Made by a program: the position numbers and the translations under genes. DNA of 64,000 bases from Halogranum amylolyticum (GTDB lineage: Archaea > Halobacteriota > Halobacteria > Halobacteriales > Haloferacaceae). Position 1 is the stretch's first letter. Every line of letters begins with the position of its first letter. The notes beneath the pieces are model-generated. The model saw nothing but the letters and a program-made list of their open reading frames with translations, made no database searches and was not told the DNA's origin. This document shows positions 17,200-27,194 of this stretch, piece by piece. The DNA lies in the NCBI RefSeq assembly GCF_900110465.1, contig NZ_FODV01000004.1, positions 86,108-150,107 of the forward strand. Reading direction: 5' to 3'.

Positions 17200-18777
17200 A
17201 TGTCAGAAGATGGCACCCCACATATGAAGCGAAGACGGTTCCTTCAGGCGACGAGTGCGCTCGGCCTCGCCGGCGCGTTCGGTGGCGTCGCATCGGCGAC
17301 GCCCGGTCGGAACCCCGGTCCGAAGGAAGACGAGATCCTCGTCGGCGTCGCACAGGGACGCGACAGTCCCTCGGACGTCGTCGAGAGCGCCGTTCCCGGC
17401 AACGCGCGAATCGTCCACGAGAACAAGACGCTGAGCTACGTCGCGGTGCAGTTCCCCTCGGACGCCTCCGAGACAGCGCGCGAGAACTTCATCGACGCCG
17501 TCACCAAAAAAGACCGCGTCAAGTATGCCGAGCAGAACGCGACGCACCAGACGCTGTTGACGCCGAACGACCCGCGCTTCGGCGACCAGTACGCGCCGCA
17601 GCAGGTGAACGCCGACACGGCGTGGGACACGACGCTCGGCTCTTCGTCGGTCACCGTCGCCGTCGTCGACACCGGCGCTCAGTACGATCACCCGGACCTC
17701 TCGGGGAACTTCGCGTCGAACCCCGGCTACGACTTCGCCGACGACGACAGCGACCCGTACCCGGACGTTCTCTCCGACGAGTACCACGGGACGCACGTCT
17801 CGGGGATCGCCGGCGGCGTCACCGACAACGGGACCGGTACCGCGGGAATCAGCGACTCCTCGCTCATCAACGGGCGCGCACTCGACGAGAGCGGCAGCGG
17901 GTCGACCGCCGACATCGCCGACGCCATCGAGTGGGCCGCAGACCAAGGTGCCGACGTCATCAACCTCTCGCTCGGCGGCGGTGGCTACACTAGCACGATG
18001 AAGAACGCCGTCTCCTACGCGACGAACAACGGCGCACTCGTCGTCGCCGCCGCGGGCAACGACGGCTCCAGCAGCGTCTCGTACCCGGCCGCCTACAGCG
18101 AGTGTCTCGCCGTCTCGGCGCTCGACCCAGACGAGACGCTCGCCTCCTACTCGCAGTACGGCGACTCCGTCGAACTCGCTGCCCCGGGCACGAACGTCCT
18201 CGCGACGACGACCGAAGCCCGCGGCTCCTACGAACAGCTGTCGGGGACGTCGATGGCGACGCCGGTCGTCTCCGGCGTCGCCGGACTCGCACTCGCTCAG
18301 TGGGACCTGACGAACACCGAGCTTCGCGACCACCTGAAGGCCACCGCCGTCGACGTCGGACTCTCCAGCGACAAACAGGGGAGCGGTCGCGTCGACGCCG
18401 CGAACGCGGTCGGCACCGAACCGGGCAGCGGTGACGGTGGCGACGGTGGTTCGGGTGACTCGACGACCACCACGGCCTCGGGGTCGCTATCCAGTTCCTA
18501 CGACTACGACGACTACTCGTACTCGTGGAGCTACAGCGGGCCGAGCAAGGTCGTCGTCGAACTCGACGGCCCGAGCGACGCCGACTTCGACCTTTACGTC
18601 AACACGGGGACGACGACGAACGCGTCGCCGAGCAACTACGACTACGCCTCCTACACGACGGACAGCCAGGAGTCGATCACCATCGACAACCCCGACGACT
18701 CGACGGCGATGCAGGTCGACGTCGACTCGTACTCGGGCAGCGGCTCCTACGACCTGACCATCACGGAGTACAAGTAA
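17200..18777 (+). CDS. Halolysin: Tat-exported subtilisin-family protease
   Basis: 525 residues. A twin-arginine signal [20 protein letters not shown] is followed by an I9-type propeptide (about 45-115) and the S8 catalytic domain. The triad is Asp in [11 protein letters not shown], His in HGTHVSG and Ser in [11 protein letters not shown]. After a Gly/Asp/Thr linker near residue 410, a C-terminal pre-peptidase (PPC-like) domain runs to the end with many Tyr/Ser/Asp residues. Halolysins are active only in high salt and degrade extracellular protein. The PPC-like tail is typical of the R4-type enzymes. Confidence 0.93.
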   Translation: MSEDGTPHMKRRRFLQATSALGLAGAFGGVASATPGRNPGPKEDEILVGVAQGRDSPSDVVESAVPGNARIVHENKTLSYVAVQFPSDASETARENFIDAVTKKDRVKYAEQNATHQTLLTPNDPRFGDQYAPQQVNADTAWDTTLGSSSVTVAVVDTGAQYDHPDLSGNFASNPGYDFADDDSDPYPDVLSDEYHGTHVSGIAGGVTDNGTGTAGISDSSLINGRALDESGSGSTADIADAIEWAADQGADVINLSLGGGGYTSTMKNAVSYATNNGALVVAAAGNDGSSSVSYPAAYSECLAVSALDPDETLASYSQYGDSVELAAPGTNVLATTTEARGSYEQLSGTSMATPVVSGVAGLALAQWDLTNTELRDHLKATAVDVGLSSDKQGSGRVDAANAVGTEPGSGDGGDGGSGDSTTTTASGSLSSSYDYDDYSYSWSYSGPSKVVVELDGPSDADFDLYVNTGTTTNASPSNYDYASYTTDSQESITIDNPDDSTAMQVDVDSYSGSGSYDLTITEYK

Positions 18778-19106
18778 CGACTCGGCCGACCGCGGACACT
18801 GTCAACCACGGTCTCCGCGACGCTGTCATCCTCTTCTGCCGCCGTTCGACCGCGAGCGGCGTCCACGGAAGCAGCTAGTCCGGCCAGTGCGAGCGATGCC
18901 GACTGCCCGTGGCCCGTGGACTTTTCCACGCGCCGAGAGTCGCTGTCGACAATGAGTTCGTGCCCGAAGTGGGCGACGCTGGACGACCGTTGGGCCGGAA
19001 CGCGACGACTCCGCCGACCGACTATCGAGAGTCGAGTCGACGCCCCCGAGCAGGACGAGTCGACGCCGATCACACGACGCCGCTCCGTCCCGAGAGGCCA
19101 GTCGTG
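18778..19106. other. 329-base gap, no gene seen
   Basis: Between the protease and the antiporter genes. Open frames on both strands exist but have no recognisable domain. A longer in-frame reading of the antiporter from 18909 adds an Arg/Pro-rich stretch that is not conserved-looking. No clear promoter motif was found. Confidence 0.4.
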
Positions 19107-20858
19107 ATGGCCGCCGAGGCCGGGACCGCCGTCGTCGACTCGCTCATCCTGCTGCTCTCGGTGTTCCTCATCGCGAGTGCGGTCGGGACGTTCGTCGCCA
19201 AAGTCGGACGGTTTCCCTACACGATCGCGCTTCTCCTCGCCGGACTCGGCGTCTCCATCGTCGTCGCCGTCTACGACGTCGGTGTCATCGAACAGCTGTT
19301 CGCCCGGGAGCTCCAGCTCTCACACGACCTCATCCTACTCGTGCTGTTGCCCGCGCTGCTGTTCGAGGGAGCGGCGACGACCGACCTCGAACGGTTCCGG
19401 CGGAACCTCGTTCCCATCCTGACGCTCGCGGTGCCGGGGCTGCTCATCTCGGTGACGCTCTTGGGGTTCGTCGGGACGTACGCGTTCGACTATACGCTGC
19501 TCGTCTCGCTGCTGTTTGCGTCGATGGTGCTCCCGACCGACCCCGTCTCCGTTCTCGCGCTGTTCGAGGAGTTGGGTGCGCCCGACCGGCTGTCAGTGCT
19601 CGTCGAGGGCGAGAGCCTCATCAACGACGGCGTCGGCGTCGTCGTCTTCTCGACGCTCCTCGCGCTGTTGCACGACGGAGCGAGTCCCAGCGTCCTGCTC
19701 GAACCAGGACGGGCGGCCGAAGTCGCCGCCGAACTCGCGGTCGTGAGCCTCGGCGGCCTCGTCGTCGGTCTCGTCGCCGGCTACGCGGTCTACAGCGTGA
19801 TGGTGAACCTCGACGAACAGATGACCGAGATCGTCCTGACGATCGTGCTCGCCTACGGGAGTTTCGTCCTCGCAGAGCACTATCTGCACGTCTCGGGCGT
19901 CATCGCCACCGTCGCGGCGGGGCTGTTCATCGGCAACCAGGGTGCGGAGTACGCGATGAGTCCCCGGACGAAAGTGTCGGTGTTCAACACTTGGGAGACC
20001 GCAGCGTTCCTCGTCAACACGTTCATCTTCGTCGCCATCGGCGTGCGGACGCCCATCCCGAGACTCGTCGAGAACTGGCAGCTCATCGTCGCCGGGATCG
20101 TCCTCGTCATCCTCGCACGAGCGGCGATCGTCTACCCGTTGACGGCGCTCCTCAACCTCCGCGGCCACAAGACCGTCCCCCGGTCGTACCAACACGTCAT
20201 GGTCTGGGGAGGCCTTCACGCCTCGATCCCGATCGCGCTCGTGCTCGGTCTCCAGACCGAGGCTCCGCCGGGCGTGCCGACGGCGGAACTGAAGGCGATG
20301 GTGTTCGGCGTCGCCGCCTTCTCGCTGATCGTCCAGGGGTTGACGATGGGACGCCTGCTGTCCCGGCTGGGCATCGTCACGCGGACCGACGCCGAGGAGC
20401 TGTACGAACTGCTCGTCGGCCGCGCCCGCGCGGTCGACGCCGCACTCGACGCCGCCGACCGACTCCACGCGAGCGGGGAGATCCCGAGCGACGTGCTCGA
20501 AGACTTCGAAGCCGAGTACGGCCGCGAGAAGTCCGACCTCGACGAGGCGATCGCGACGCTGCTACAGAACAACCCGGAACTCCGTCACGAGCAGGTGCTG
20601 ATGGGCGAGCGCCGGGTGCTCCAGCGGGAGAAGGGCGCCATCATGGACGCGATGCGTTCGGGCGTCGTCTCCAGCGAGATCGGCGAACGACTCATCGAGG
20701 AGTCCGACCTCAAACTGGACCGCATCCGGTCCGGCGAGAGCACCGTCCACAAGCGAGACGAGGGCTACACGGAGTCGTGGCGACAGCGTGCCGCGGAGTT
20801 CGGGCTGTCGACCGACGTGGCCGTCGAACCGGACGACAGACCGGGGGCGGAGGACTAG
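19107..20858 (+). CDS. CPA1-family Na+/H+ antiporter (NhaP-like) with cytosolic tail
   Basis: 583 residues. Residues 1 to about 410 contain some 12 hydrophobic segments. The family residues are present: MVLPTDPVSVLALF and EGESLINDGVGVVVF, the latter with the Asn-Asp pair of the ion site. The about 170-residue tail is a charged helical region (VLEDFEAEYGREKSDLDEAI), probably regulatory. It would expel Na+ in exchange for protons, central to a salt-in archaeon. The ATG at 19107 begins directly before TM1. Confidence 0.9.
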   Translation: MAAEAGTAVVDSLILLLSVFLIASAVGTFVAKVGRFPYTIALLLAGLGVSIVVAVYDVGVIEQLFARELQLSHDLILLVLLPALLFEGAATTDLERFRRNLVPILTLAVPGLLISVTLLGFVGTYAFDYTLLVSLLFASMVLPTDPVSVLALFEELGAPDRLSVLVEGESLINDGVGVVVFSTLLALLHDGASPSVLLEPGRAAEVAAELAVVSLGGLVVGLVAGYAVYSVMVNLDEQMTEIVLTIVLAYGSFVLAEHYLHVSGVIATVAAGLFIGNQGAEYAMSPRTKVSVFNTWETAAFLVNTFIFVAIGVRTPIPRLVENWQLIVAGIVLVILARAAIVYPLTALLNLRGHKTVPRSYQHVMVWGGLHASIPIALVLGLQTEAPPGVPTAELKAMVFGVAAFSLIVQGLTMGRLLSRLGIVTRTDAEELYELLVGRARAVDAALDAADRLHASGEIPSDVLEDFEAEYGREKSDLDEAIATLLQNNPELRHEQVLMGERRVLQREKGAIMDAMRSGVVSSEIGERLIEESDLKLDRIRSGESTVHKRDEGYTESWRQRAAEFGLSTDVAVEPDDRPGAED

Positions 20859-21047
20859 TCGCCGGCGACGTCTGGGTGGGCGACCTGTAGGGGCTGACAG
20901 ACGGCACGGCGGCGAACACGCGGGACGGCGTGCCGTACGGTCGCGACCCGCCCCGCGGCGTGCGTCAGATCACGCCGTCGATGGTTCCGTCACCGTACTT
21001 GATCTCTTGGCCCGAGCGACGACGCGGTCGCTCTCGGTCGTTCGACC

Positions 21048-21055
21048 AAAAAAAA
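21048..21055 (-). terminator. Poly-T terminator after EF-1A
   Basis: Eight A on the plus strand, so TTTTTTTT on the coding strand, about 22 bases after the EF-1A stop codon. Oligo-T tracts are the common intrinsic stop signal for archaeal RNA polymerase. Confidence 0.6.
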
Positions 21056-21076
21056 CTCGGTGTTGCGCTGGGGCGC

Positions 21077-22342
21077 TTACTTCTCGTGGACTTCGAGCAC
21101 CTTCCCCGCGGCGATGGTCTGTCCCATGTCGCGGATGGCGAAGGAGCCGAGTTCCGGGATCTCCGAGGAGGGTTCGATGCTCAGCGGCTTCTGTGGGCGA
21201 AGGGTGACGACGGCGGCGTCACCGGCCTTGATGAAGTCCGGGTTCTCCTCGGCGACCTCGCCCGTCTTCGGGTCGATCTTCTGATCGATCGACTCGAAAG
21301 TGCAGGCGACCTGCGCCGTGTGGGCGTGGATGACCGGCGTGTAACCCGCGGTGATGACCGACGGGTGCTGCATCACGACGATCTGCGCCTGGAACGTCTC
21401 GGCGACCTTCGGCGGGTCGTCGGCCGGCCCGCAGACGTCGCCGCGGCGGATGTCGTCCTTGCCGACGCCGCGGACGTTGAACCCGACGTTGTCGCCGGGG
21501 CCCGCCTCGGGGACTTCCTCGTGGTGCATCTCGATGGTTTTCACCTCGCCGCCGGAGCCCGACGGCTGGAACGAGACGTTCATCCCCGTCTTCAGCATGC
21601 CCGTCTCGACGCGGCCGACCGGCACCGTCCCGATGCCGGAGATAGTGTAGACGTCCTGGATAGGGACGCGAAGCGGCGCGTCCGTCGGCGGCGACATCTC
21701 CGGGAGGTCGTTGAGCGCCTCGAGGATGGTCGGGCCGTCGAACCACGACATGTTGTCGGAGTGCTCCGAGACGTTGTCACCCTCGAACGCGGAGATCGGG
21801 ATGAACCGCGCGTCGTCGGAGTCGAACCGCACCTGCTTGAGGAGGTTCTGGACCTCCTCTTTGACCTCCTTGTAGGTGTCTTCGCTGTAGTCGACGACGT
21901 CCATCTTGTTGATAGCGATGATGAGCGTCTCGATCCCGAGCGTGCGCGAGAGGAACACGTGCTCGCGAGTCTGCGGGGCGACCCCGTCGTCGGCGGCGAC
22001 GACGAGGATGGCGTGGTCCGCCTGACTCGCGCCCGTGATCATGTTCTTCACGAAGTCGCGGTGACCGGGCGTGTCGACGATGGTGAAGTAGTACTTGTCC
22101 GTGTCGAACCGCTGGTGGGCGATGTCGATGGTCACCCCGCGCTCGCGCTCCTCGGCGAGGTTGTCCATGACGTAGGCGAACTCGAAGCCGCCCTTGCCCT
22201 TCTCTTCTGCTTCCTCGCGGTGCTGCTCGATCACGTGTTCTGGGACGGATCCTGTCTCGAACAGGAGTCGACCGACGAGTGTGCTTTTCCCGTGGTCGAC
22301 GTGTCCGATTATTGCGAGATTCTGGTGTGGTTTGTCTGCCAT
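21077..22342 (-). CDS. tuf: Translation elongation factor 1-alpha (EF-1A)
   Basis: 421 residues. It brings aminoacyl-tRNA to the ribosome as a GTP complex. The G motifs are [21 protein letters not shown] and NKMD; domains II and III follow. Length matches other haloarchaeal EF-1A. In most haloarchaea the gene is followed directly by rpsJ. Here a poly-T terminator and no ribosomal gene follow. Upstream is a 35-codon ORF with its own promoter, 135 bases before the start. The start is ATG 22342. Confidence 0.97.
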   Translation of the reverse strand: MADKPHQNLAIIGHVDHGKSTLVGRLLFETGSVPEHVIEQHREEAEEKGKGGFEFAYVMDNLAEERERGVTIDIAHQRFDTDKYYFTIVDTPGHRDFVKNMITGASQADHAILVVAADDGVAPQTREHVFLSRTLGIETLIIAINKMDVVDYSEDTYKEVKEEVQNLLKQVRFDSDDARFIPISAFEGDNVSEHSDNMSWFDGPTILEALNDLPEMSPPTDAPLRVPIQDVYTISGIGTVPVGRVETGMLKTGMNVSFQPSGSGGEVKTIEMHHEEVPEAGPGDNVGFNVRGVGKDDIRRGDVCGPADDPPKVAETFQAQIVVMQHPSVITAGYTPVIHAHTAQVACTFESIDQKIDPKTGEVAEENPDFIKAGDAAVVTLRPQKPLSIEPSSEIPELGSFAIRDMGQTIAAGKVLEVHEK

Positions 22343-22477
22343 ATGAGTCACTGGCGCTGGGACGCCTAACGAGAGTGTTACGAAGCGAGAGGACAAAACG
22401 GTTCCCTCGATAACAGGTTCCCCGACTCTCCATGTTTCCGAACGGTTCGGGCTGTTCACCCACCGCGCTCTCGGTTA

Positions 22478-22585
22478 CTAGTGCTGCATCGCCCGCGTCA
22501 TCTCGGCGAAGTGAGCCGTGCGGCGAGTGGTGTCGATGGCGTCGGCGTCGTCGTGAGCGTGCGTAGAAGAGTTTGCAACAATCAT
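22478..22585 (-). CDS. 35-residue peptide gene upstream of EF-1A
   Basis: ATG 22585 to TAG 22478. The peptide starts MIVANSSTHAHDDADAIDTT and has five His and five Asp. It has a strong TATA-like box 28 bases before the ATG, so it should be made from a leaderless transcript. It lies on the EF-1A strand, 135 bases upstream. It may be a leader peptide or a separate small protein. No family recognised. Confidence 0.5.
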   Translation of the reverse strand: MIVANSSTHAHDDADAIDTTRRTAHFAEMTRAMQH

Positions 22586-22608
22586 AGTAAATACTACGGT
22601 CCGAATCA

Positions 22609-22618
22609 ACTTAAAGCT
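22609..22618 (-). promoter_or_regulatory. TATA box of the 35-codon gene / EF-1A unit
   Basis: AGCTTTAAGT on the minus strand, centred 28 bases before ATG 22585. This is close to the haloarchaeal TTTAWA consensus and the best promoter match near EF-1A. Confidence 0.6.
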
Positions 22619-22718
22619 ATGCACGACGTCAGCCGCTGCGGTCGGGTCACGCAGTCGGTGACGTGAAGTCTCGTATACGCGTTCGTGCAAAGAGCGACGC
22701 AATAATTGACACGAACTC

Positions 22719-22730
22719 GCCCATATGGGC
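22719..22730. promoter_or_regulatory. 12-base perfect palindrome upstream of gcvT
   Basis: GCCCATATGGGC, about 100 bases before the gcvT start. It lies 17 bases from a second palindrome in the same AT-richer intergenic region. It could be an operator; no factor can be named. Confidence 0.35.
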
Positions 22731-22747
22731 CGTCGTTAACGAGGCAG

Positions 22748-22765
22748 TATACACTTGTGTGTATA
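22748..22765. promoter_or_regulatory. Inverted repeat upstream of gcvT
   Basis: TATACAC-TTGT-GTGTATA, a perfect 7-bp inverted repeat with a 4-base centre, 63 bases before the gcvT ATG. It lies upstream of the likely TATA region (around 22797-22805), a common place for a haloarchaeal regulator to bind. Its function is inferred from shape and position only. Confidence 0.45.
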
Positions 22766-22827
22766 ACACCTCCTTCACAATCGTCCGAGATACCAAAGCA
22801 TTACTTCCCCCGAACCAACGCAGAGAT

Positions 22828-23946
22828 ATGGCCCTTCGTAAGCCGCCGTTGCGAGCAGTACACGACGGTCGCGGGGCGAAGTTCACGGAGTTCGGCGGGT
22901 GGGATATGCCGGTGGAGTTCGACTCCATCCGCGAGGAGCACACCGCGGTTCGCGAATCGGCGGGCATCTTCGACGTCTCGCACATGAGCGAGATTCGGGT
23001 GTCCGGACCGGACGCCACCGCGTTGATGCAACGACTCACCTCCAACGACGTGACTCGACTCGACCCCGGCGACTCACAGTATTCGACCATCACGGACGAC
23101 GAGGGGACCATCCTCGACGACACTGTCGTCTACCGGCTCCCGCTCGACGCCGAGCACACGGAGGCTGACGACCCGACGTATCTCTTCATCCCGAACGCGG
23201 GCCACGACGAGGAGATGCACGGCCGATGGACGAGTTTCCGCGACGAGTGGGAGCTCGATGCGGTCGTCGAGAACGTCACCGAGGAGTGGGCGATGTTCGC
23301 GGTCCAGGGGCCCGACTCGCCGGACCTCGTCGGCGACGCCGCCGGTGACGTCGCCGAGGACGTCCTCGACCTCGCGAAGTTCCAGGCGACGTGGGCCGAG
23401 ATCGAGGGCGCACGCTGTCTCGTCGCGCGAACCGGCTACACCGGTGAGGACGGGTTCGAGGTGCTCTGTCCGTGGGACGCCGCCGAGGACGTCTGGAGCG
23501 CCTTCGACTGTCAGCCCTGTGGCCTCGGCGCACGCGACACGCTCCGCATCGAGATGGGCTTCCTGCTCTCCGGACAGGATTTCGACCCCGAGTCGGAGCC
23601 GCGGAACCCGTACGAGGCGGACGTCGGCTTCACCGTCGCTCTCGACACCGAGTTCGTCGGCCGCGACGCGCTCGCCGCGGTGCAGGAGGCGGGCGTCGAA
23701 GCGACGTTCGTCGGGCTGAAACTGCTCGACCGGGGCGTCCCCCGACACGGCTACGACGTCACCGACGAGGAGGGCCACGTCGTCGGCCACGTCACGAGCG
23801 GGACGATGAGTCCGACGCTCGAAGAACCGATCGCGTTGGGCTATCTCCCGGTCGAGTACGCGGACCCCGGCACGCGCGTCGACGTCGTGGTCCGCGGTCG
23901 AGCAAAGCGCGCGAAAGTAACCGAAACCCCATTTCTGAACCAATGA
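22828..23946 (+). CDS. gcvT: Glycine cleavage system T protein (aminomethyltransferase)
   Basis: 372 residues. It transfers the methylene group from lipoyl-bound aminomethyl to tetrahydrofolate and releases ammonia. The family start ([13 protein letters not shown]), the [14 protein letters not shown] block and [13 protein letters not shown] are clear, as is the C-terminal barrel [18 protein letters not shown]. The ATG at 22828 is chosen; the upstream frame is unlike the family. First gene of the overlapping gcvT-H-PA-PB operon. Two palindromes lie upstream. Confidence 0.95.
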   Translation: MALRKPPLRAVHDGRGAKFTEFGGWDMPVEFDSIREEHTAVRESAGIFDVSHMSEIRVSGPDATALMQRLTSNDVTRLDPGDSQYSTITDDEGTILDDTVVYRLPLDAEHTEADDPTYLFIPNAGHDEEMHGRWTSFRDEWELDAVVENVTEEWAMFAVQGPDSPDLVGDAAGDVAEDVLDLAKFQATWAEIEGARCLVARTGYTGEDGFEVLCPWDAAEDVWSAFDCQPCGLGARDTLRIEMGFLLSGQDFDPESEPRNPYEADVGFTVALDTEFVGRDALAAVQEAGVEATFVGLKLLDRGVPRHGYDVTDEEGHVVGHVTSGTMSPTLEEPIALGYLPVEYADPGTRVDVVVRGRAKRAKVTETPFLNQ

Positions 23947-24326
23947 GCTTCGAAGTACCTGACGACCTGCGTTACATGGAATCGCACGAGTGGACGAGCA
24001 CGGACGACGACACCGTCCGCATCGGCATCACCGACTTCGCCCAAGACGAACTCGGCGACGTCGTCTTCGTCGAACTCCCCGACGAGGGCGACGAGGTGAC
24101 GGAAGGCGAGGAGTTCGGCGTCGTCGAGTCGATCAAAGCCGTCTCGGACCTCTACAGCCCCGTCTCGGGGACGGTCACGGCCGTCAACGAGGCGCTGTTC
24201 GACCAGCCCGAACTCGTCAACACCGACCCGTTCGGCGACGGCTGGATGCTCGAAGTCGACCCGAGCGACGGGGGAGCGTTCGACGGACTGCTGTCGCCCG
24301 AGGAGTACCGCGAGCAGATCGAATGA
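23943..24326 (+). CDS. gcvH: Glycine cleavage system H protein (lipoyl carrier)
   Basis: 127 residues. The lipoate-accepting Lys is in [18 protein letters not shown]. It shuttles the aminomethyl group between the P, T and L proteins. It overlaps gcvT by four bases (ATGA) and gcvPA by four bases. Long in-frame readings upstream are shadows of gcvT. Confidence 0.96.
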   Translation: MSFEVPDDLRYMESHEWTSTDDDTVRIGITDFAQDELGDVVFVELPDEGDEVTEGEEFGVVESIKAVSDLYSPVSGTVTAVNEALFDQPELVNTDPFGDGWMLEVDPSDGGAFDGLLSPEEYREQIE

Positions 24327-25654
24327 CGCGACACGAACGGGGGAGCCCGTACGCCCCCCACACAGCGGACGAGACGGCCGCGATGCTGGACGCCGTCGGC
24401 GTCGACAGCGAGGAGGCGCTGTTCGACATCCCCGACGACGTCGCCTTCACCGGCGAGTTCGGTATCGAGGCGCGCGGCGAGCGCGACCTCCGTGGCGAGC
24501 TCTCGCGGCTGTTCGCCAAGAACGACGACCTGACGGAGTTCCTCGGTCGCGGCCACTACAGCCACTACGTCCCCTCGGTCGTCGACCACCTGTCGCTGCG
24601 CTCGGAGTTCCTCACCAGCTACACGCAGTACCAACCCGAGATCACGCAGGGGTTCCTGCAGGTGCTCTTCGAGTACCAGTCGATGCTGGTCGAACTCACG
24701 GGGCTGCCGGTCGCCAACTGTTCGATGTACGACGCGGCGACGGGAATCGCCGAGGCCGCACGCCTCGCCGACCGAGTCCGACAGGCCTCCGGGACGACGG
24801 TGCTCCTCCCCGAGTCGCTGCGGGCGGGCAAACGCGACGTGGTCGAGAACTACGTCGACGGCACCGACCTCACGCTCGAGACGTATCCGATGGACGACGG
24901 CAACGTCGACGTCGACGCACTCGCCGACGCCGTCGGCGACGACACCGTGATGGTGTACGCCGAGAACCCGACCGTCCGGGGGACCGTCGAGGAGCGCCTC
25001 GCCGAGATCGGCGATCTCGCCCACGACGTCGACGCGCTGTTCTGTCTCGGGTCGGACGTCGTCGCGCTCTCGCTGCTGCAGGAGCCTGCGAGCGTCGGTG
25101 CCGACGTCGTCGTCGGCGAGGCCGACGCGCTCGGGATGCCGACGAGTTTCGGTATGGGTCTCGGCCTGTTCGCCACGCGCGAGGAGTACCTCCGGCAGGT
25201 GCCGGGGCGACTCGTCGGCGTCAGCGAGGACGAAAGCGACCGCCGCGCGTACACCCTCACCCTGCAGACGCGCGAACAGCACATCCGGAAGGAGCGTGCG
25301 ACGAGCAACATCTGCACGAACCAGGCGTGGGTCGCGCTCCGCGCGGCGATTCACGCGGCGTCGCTCGGCCCCTCGGGGCTGGTCGACCTCGCGGAGGACT
25401 GCGTCCGCGACGCGCAGGCACTCGCCGCGAAACTCGACGAGGTGTCGGGCGTGCAGGCACCGGTCCACGACCGCCATCACTTCCGGGAGTTCGTCGCTCA
25501 CACCGACCAACCGGCGGCGGCCGTCGCCGAGGACCTCGAGTCCGAAGGGTTCGCCGTCCACGTCGTCGGCAAACACGAGATACAGGTGTGTATCACGGAC
25601 GTGAACGCCGACCGTGCGGACGCGCTGGTCATGGCGTGCGAGGAGGTGGCCTGA
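24323..25654 (+). CDS. gcvPA: Glycine dehydrogenase (decarboxylating) subunit 1
   Basis: 443 residues. N-terminal half of the split P protein, which decarboxylates glycine with PLP together with subunit 2. Typical segments are [38 protein letters not shown] and the later [22 protein letters not shown] region (here [16 protein letters not shown]). The PLP lysine is in the partner subunit. It starts in the gcvH stop and is followed by gcvPB with no gap. Confidence 0.95.
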   Translation: MTRHERGSPYAPHTADETAAMLDAVGVDSEEALFDIPDDVAFTGEFGIEARGERDLRGELSRLFAKNDDLTEFLGRGHYSHYVPSVVDHLSLRSEFLTSYTQYQPEITQGFLQVLFEYQSMLVELTGLPVANCSMYDAATGIAEAARLADRVRQASGTTVLLPESLRAGKRDVVENYVDGTDLTLETYPMDDGNVDVDALADAVGDDTVMVYAENPTVRGTVEERLAEIGDLAHDVDALFCLGSDVVALSLLQEPASVGADVVVGEADALGMPTSFGMGLGLFATREEYLRQVPGRLVGVSEDESDRRAYTLTLQTREQHIRKERATSNICTNQAWVALRAAIHAASLGPSGLVDLAEDCVRDAQALAAKLDEVSGVQAPVHDRHHFREFVAHTDQPAAAVAEDLESEGFAVHVVGKHEIQVCITDVNADRADALVMACEEVA

Positions 25655-27073
25655 ATGTACGACCAAGCACGATTCACGGAGAACGGCGAGTACGAACCGC
25701 TCCTCTCGGAGAAGGACAGTACGCAGGTAGAGATCGGCGACGACTCGCCGCTCCCGGACGAGTTGACCCGCGACTCGCTGGAGCTGCCCGAGCTCTCTGA
25801 ACCCGAGTTGGCGCGACACTACACGCGACTCTCGCAGATGAACTACGGCGTCGAGACGGGGCCCTACCCGCTCGGCAGCTGTACGATGAAGTACAACCCG
25901 AAGTTCACCGAGGACGTCGCCGCCGACCCGAACGCGGCCATCCACCCCGACCGGTCGGAGCGGTCGATGCAGGGGACGCTGGCGATGCTCTATCACCTGC
26001 AGGACTATCTGGCCCGCATCGGCGGGATGGACGCAGTGACGCTCCAGCCGCCGGCGGGTGCCGCAGGCGAGTTCACCGGGATCCTCGTCGCGAAGGCGTA
26101 CCACGAGGCACAGGGGAACGACCGCAGCGAGGTCGTCATCCCCGCCAGCGCCCACGGCACCAACTTCGCGACGGCGGCGATGGCCGGCTACGACGTGGTC
26201 GAACTCCCCTCCGGCGAGGACGGCCGCGTCGACCTCGACGCACTGGAGGCCGCCGTCGGCGAGGACACCGCCGCGCTCATGCTGACCAACCCGAACACGG
26301 TCGGCCTGTTCGAACGCGACATCACCGAGATCGCCGAGATCGTCCACGACGCCGGCGGTCTGCTCTACTACGACGGCGCGAACCTCAACGCGCTCCTGGG
26401 GCGGGCGCGCCCCGGCGACATGGGGTTCGACATCATGCACTACAACGTCCACAAGACGTTCGCGACGCCTCACGGCGGCGGCGGCCCCGGAGCGGGGCCG
26501 GTCGGCGTCGTCGAGGACCTCGCCGAGTTCCTCCCGCGGCCGCAGGTCCGACGGAACGACGGCGGCTTCGAACTGTTCGACCCCGAACGGTCGATCGGGA
26601 AGGTCCACGGCTTCTACGGTAACTGGCTGGTGCTCGTGAAGGCCTACGCCTACATTGCCCGTCTCGGCGACGCGGGACTCGCGGACGCAAGCGCGAAGGC
26701 CGTGCTCAACGCCAACTACCTCGGCTCGCAGATCGAGTACGACATCCCCTACGGCCCGTTCCACCACGAGTTCGCCGCGACTGCAGGCGACCAAGACGCC
26801 GCCGACGTCGCCAAACGGATGTTGGACTACGGCGTCCACCCGCCGACGACGAAGTGGCCCGAGATGGTTCCGGAGGCGATGCTCACCGAGCCGACCGAGA
26901 TCGAGAACCGCGAGACGCTCGACGACCTGGCGGCCGCGTTCAACGCCGCTCACGGCGAGGACGACGAGACGCTCGCCGCCGCCCCCGAGCGCACGACCGC
27001 TCGCCGCATCGACCAGGTGAGCGCGGCGCGCGACCCGCGGCTGTCGTGGCACGCGCTCGACGACGCCGAGTAG
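25655..27073 (+). CDS. gcvPB: Glycine dehydrogenase (decarboxylating) subunit 2
   Basis: 472 residues. The PLP-binding Lys is in MHYNVHKTFATPHGGGGPG. Other marks are YPLGSCTMKYNPK near the N-terminus and the acidic AMLTEPTEIENRETLD near the C-terminus. With GcvPA it forms the P protein. The ATG follows the gcvPA stop directly, ending the operon. The gcvL (dihydrolipoamide dehydrogenase) gene is not in this window. Confidence 0.95.
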   Translation: MYDQARFTENGEYEPLLSEKDSTQVEIGDDSPLPDELTRDSLELPELSEPELARHYTRLSQMNYGVETGPYPLGSCTMKYNPKFTEDVAADPNAAIHPDRSERSMQGTLAMLYHLQDYLARIGGMDAVTLQPPAGAAGEFTGILVAKAYHEAQGNDRSEVVIPASAHGTNFATAAMAGYDVVELPSGEDGRVDLDALEAAVGEDTAALMLTNPNTVGLFERDITEIAEIVHDAGGLLYYDGANLNALLGRARPGDMGFDIMHYNVHKTFATPHGGGGPGAGPVGVVEDLAEFLPRPQVRRNDGGFELFDPERSIGKVHGFYGNWLVLVKAYAYIARLGDAGLADASAKAVLNANYLGSQIEYDIPYGPFHHEFAATAGDQDAADVAKRMLDYGVHPPTTKWPEMVPEAMLTEPTEIENRETLDDLAAAFNAAHGEDDETLAAAPERTTARRIDQVSAARDPRLSWHALDDAE

Positions 27074-27194
27074 CGACGAGCCACGCGACCGCGTTCTCGG
27101 TTCTCCCGGTATCGGACGTTCAAGACTCTAAGAAAGTCGTTTTTTACATACTGTTGCGCAAACGTCATATGGAGACGCGTCGTGAAAACAGACT

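Noticed and set aside
20880..21046. Remnant of a protein ending IKYGDGTIDGVI on the minus strand after EF-1A
   Set aside because: The frame has no start codon after the poly-T terminator and runs back through it. Too short to be called a pseudogene.
24152..27052. 966-codon minus-strand frame
   Set aside because: Shadow of gcvH, gcvPA and gcvPB; Arg/Val-rich with no domain.
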